From contig URNF01000091.1 of assembly GCA_900549155.1 (NCBI GenBank), positions 1 through 8,707 on the forward strand: 8,707 nucleotides of DNA, written 5' to 3'. Position 1 is the first letter of the stretch. Every line of letters starts with the position of its first letter. Source of the DNA: an uncultured Oscillospiraceae bacterium. GTDB lineage: Bacteria; Bacillota; Clostridia; Oscillospirales; Acutalibacteraceae. Both the position numbers and the translations under genes were made by a program. The notes under the pieces are model-generated. The model ran no database searches and had not been told where the DNA came from. It saw only the letters and a list, made by a program, of their open reading frames with translations. Below are positions 6,586-8,707 of this stretch, in pieces.

Positions 6586-7365
6586 ATGCGCCATGATTTT
6601 ATCATTACAAAAATTTGTAATGTTATTCCATATGAGTCACAAGCTTCGGACAAAGTCATTGCTTTCCGCAACAACTTATCATGCAGCGAGCTTATCTATC
6701 ATTTTTCCGGGAAATCCCTCGTCTGTTTCAATGGGAAAACCGTACTCTGCGAGAAAAACACGATTCGGTTTCTTCCAAAGGGAGAAACCAGAAAGTATAC
6801 GGTGGCCCTAATGGATCACATCGAATGCATTGATATCTTCTTCGACACGGATACCTGTATTTCCGATGAAATGTTCACAATCAAACTGAATAACGATGTA
6901 GCGATTGCTCCGCTTTTCAAAAAAATCTTTTCTCTTTAGGTTGCGAAAAACGACGGATATTATTTCGAATGTCTCTCCCTGTTATACAAAGTTTTTGCCA
7001 TCTGTCAAAAACAAACCTATCTGCCGGAGAGCCAATATCGAAAAATCAAGCCCGCTATTGAATATATCGGTGAAAACTTCACTAACGAAATATCTATAGA
7101 TAAACTTTCTACCCTCTGCGGCATCAGTGACTCCACATTAAAAAAGCTATTCATTAAAAAATTCGGGATAACTCCCACCAAGTATATTATCGGTGTAAGA
7201 ATGCATTACGCCTGCGACTTGTTGCGCAGCGGGCTCTACTCTGTATCGCAAGTCTCCCTGATGTGCGGCTATAACAGCCTATACTACTTCAGCAGACAAT
7301 TCAAAGCTCACGAAGGCGTTTCCCCATCGGAATATCGCAAGCAAATGGCTTTGGCAGCAAAATAG
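6586..7365 (+). pseudogene. AraC-family transcriptional regulator interrupted by an in-frame amber codon
   Basis: From the ATG at 6586 (GGGAGG 7 bases upstream) the frame reads 117 codons to a TAG at 6937-6939, then continues open in the same frame for 141 more codons to a second TAG at 7363-7365. Read through, the product has 259 residues, a normal length for the family. Residues 1-117 look like the cupin-type sensing half. After the amber codon VAKNDGYYFECLSLLYK continues the linker. Two helix-turn-helix units complete the DNA-binding half: ISIDKLSTLCGISDSTLKKL (169-188) and SVSQVSLMCGYNSLYYFSRQ (219-238), then GVSPSEYRK. Only one base differs from an intact gene; TGG, CAG, TAT or AAG at codon 118 would all restore it. 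It is divergent from the glycyl radical operon and most likely its regulator. No in-frame ATG lies between the stop and the first HTH, so DNA-binding function would need readthrough or reinitiation at a rare start. Recent inactivation or a sequencing error is most likely. Confidence 0.85.
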
Positions 7366-7397
7366 AGCACCGAGAAAGCATGCTTTCTCGGTGCTCT
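7364..7397. terminator. Bidirectional hairpin terminator between convergent genes
   Basis: A perfect 34-base palindrome, with 17-base arm AGAGCACCGAGAAAGCA and centre GCATGC, begins within the final TAG of the regulator gene. It ends 15 bases before the foldase stop codon on the other strand. On the + strand it is followed by CTGTTTATATTGCATTTTTA and on the - strand by CTATTTTGC, T-rich but without a long uninterrupted run. Position between convergent genes fits a shared rho-independent terminator. Confidence 0.8.
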
Positions 7398-7412
7398 GTT
7401 TATATTGCATTT

Positions 7413-8707
7413 TTACAGCGGCAAACGGTTTATCGCCTTTTCCTTTGTCGTCACCGTCCAGGTCTTTGCATATTCCTGGCACAGGTTGTCGGTCTTTTCC
7501 GCCACCATGGCACTTTTCACATTTTCCTGCCACTGATGACGTCCCTCACCGACATAATAGATGACATGATAGCCGGTGTCGGATTGCACGATGGTGGCAT
7601 CGCCCGCCTTGCGCGCGGCGTCAAAGCACCAGGTGTTGAACGTGTCGGTCATGCTGCCGTCGGCAATGTTTTCATACAGTCCGCCGTTTTCCTTCGTGCT
7701 CTCCTCCTCGGAGTTTTCCTTTGCCAGCGCGGCAAACGCGGCATCCGTCGCACCGTCCTTTTTCCACTGTGCCAGCAATTCCTCTGCTTTTGCCTTCGCC
7801 TTGTCAGCAGAGCCGCAGCCGTCCGCCGTCAGAAGGATCGTGCGGAAATTGCGCAGCGGCGTCTCGTCCAGCTTCGGCAGACCGGTGAGCTGATAGACCA
7901 CATAGGCGGAGCCTGTATCCTCCACAAAGGTTTCGAGCAGCTTTCTGCCGTCTGCAAACGCCCACTCGGAGAATTTGCTGTTGTCGGTATAGGTGGCGTC
8001 GGTGCGTTTGCCGTCGGACAGCTCCTGCTTCACATTGTCCGCCGATGCACCGATAGCCGTGAGCACCTTTTCGACAGCTGCCTCAAACGCGTTTTCCGTG
8101 GTCGCCGCCGCCACCGTATCTGCCGCGGACTTTGCGGACGCAGCATCGGTATACCACCCGTTCTCGCCATAGGGGAACGTGATGGAAGAATAGGAAATTG
8201 TTTTGAAATATTGGCTGTTTTCCTTGAAATAGGCATCAATGTCGGCATCGGAAACGGTGTATTCCCCGATCACCTGTGCATACATCTTGGACGCAATGGA
8301 CGAAAGCTGCAGCACAGCGCGCAGATCGTTCTTTGTCAGTGCAAACTTCGCGGCATAGGTGCTGATATCGGCGTTTTCCACATTTTGGTCGATCGTCGCC
8401 AGCTCTTCCTCTGTGAGCGTTACGCTCTGCTCGTTTGCCTTTTCGGCAAACAACAGCACCTGGCGCAGGTTGGTGCGCGCCTCCAACGCAAAATAGTCAA
8501 ACCAGGAAACATCCTCGCGGAAATTTTGCTTTTTCAGCGATGTATCCGCGCTGATGCCCAACCGATCGCTGTACTGTTCTACATAGGTTTCATAGGTGTT
8601 ATAGATGAAATAGGACATCATCTGTCCCGTGATCTTATAATGCGGTGTCGACATGACCACGCTGTGCCGTCTGAAAAAGCCTTTGTTGCTGAGAACGCTT
8701 GCCGTAA
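7413..8707 (-). CDS. Parvulin-like peptidyl-prolyl isomerase/foldase, 3' part (N-terminus outside window)
   Basis: 430 residues are visible. The frame stays open to the right edge, and a GTG at 8660 is unlikely to be the real start because SVLSNKGFFRRHS upstream reads as continuous protein; a signal peptide or membrane anchor would lie outside the window. The C-terminal unit, about visible residues 287-386, is PpiC-like: FRTILL, KAEELLAQWKKDG, AFAALAKENSEE, ENGGLYENI, TDTFNTWCFDA and DTGYHVIYYVG follow the parvulin order. The usual first histidine (HIL) is replaced by T-I-L, while the GYH histidine is kept. A similar but more degenerate unit precedes it (about 169-275: YSSITF through GSAYVVYQLTG). 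Before that lies a helical SurA_N-like region. Relatives are membrane-anchored or secreted PrsA/SurA-type foldases that help exported proteins fold. Whether this one has isomerase activity is doubtful given the missing histidines. Confidence 0.85.
   Translation of the reverse strand, partial: TASVLSNKGFFRRHSVVMSTPHYKITGQMMSYFIYNTYETYVEQYSDRLGISADTSLKKQNFREDVSWFDYFALEARTNLRQVLLFAEKANEQSVTLTEEELATIDQNVENADISTYAAKFALTKNDLRAVLQLSSIASKMYAQVIGEYTVSDADIDAYFKENSQYFKTISYSSITFPYGENGWYTDAASAKSAADTVAAATTENAFEAAVEKVLTAIGASADNVKQELSDGKRTDATYTDNSKFSEWAFADGRKLLETFVEDTGSAYVVYQLTGLPKLDETPLRNFRTILLTADGCGSADKAKAKAEELLAQWKKDGATDAAFAALAKENSEEESTKENGGLYENIADGSMTDTFNTWCFDAARKAGDATIVQSDTGYHVIYYVGEGRHQWQENVKSAMVAEKTDNLCQEYAKTWTVTTKEKAINRLPL

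Noticed and set aside
6937..7365. UAG reassigned as a sense codon (genome-wide recoding or pyrrolysine)
   Set aside because: TAG is used as an ordinary terminator for spoIIIAB and for the regulator itself, and AraC regulators are not known pyrrolysine proteins; a point mutation is simpler.
1..8707. tRNA, rRNA, CRISPR array or riboswitch
   Set aside because: Nearly all of the window is coding; the gaps are 150 bases or less and show only promoters, hairpins and ribosome binding sites.

Overview
The window carries a spoIIIA sporulation operon next to an anaerobic glycyl-radical enzyme module and a secreted foldase gene. This points to a strictly anaerobic, endospore-forming Firmicute of class Clostridia. 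A moderately GC-rich gut relative in or near the Oscillospiraceae is my guess from composition, but no rRNA or other taxonomic marker is present. The only gene on the + strand is the AraC-type regulator; all others are on the - strand.

Left part, 1-3406 (- strand): the first six genes of spoIIIA in canonical order, spoIIIAA, AB, AC, AD, AE and the 5' part of AF, which runs off the left edge. The genes overlap or nearly abut, so they form one transcript. A very good match to a sporulation sigma-E -10 element (CATACACT) and a strong Shine-Dalgarno stand directly before spoIIIAA. In the family, the products build the SpoIIIA-SpoIIQ channel between mother cell and forespore, with SpoIIIAA as its ATPase.

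Middle part, 3471-7365: a compact module made of a 707-residue glycyl radical enzyme, its radical-SAM activase with two extra [4Fe-4S] ferredoxin motifs, and a divergently transcribed AraC-family regulator. The regulator is interrupted by one in-frame amber codon but is open in the same frame on both sides. The shared 150-base intergenic region holds two facing promoter candidates and repeats that could be operators. Visible base composition is more AT-rich than in the flanking genes, and a terminator hairpin closes each end, so this looks like an acquired cassette. The enzyme's substrate cannot be read from the sequence: there is no microcompartment, decarboxylase small subunit or transporter gene beside it.

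Right part, 7413-8707 (- strand): the 3' part of a large extracytoplasmic parvulin-like (PrsA/SurA type) protein, open to the right edge. It appears to contain two parvulin-like units in tandem, both lacking at least one usual catalytic histidine.

The most noteworthy items are the orphan glycyl radical system with non-standard active-site motifs (GCNE, RVTGF), the amber-interrupted regulator, the tight packing of the activase stop codon, terminator and sigma-E promoter, and the 125-base spoIIIAA/spoIIIAB overlap. No RNA genes, CRISPR arrays, transposases or origins were seen.
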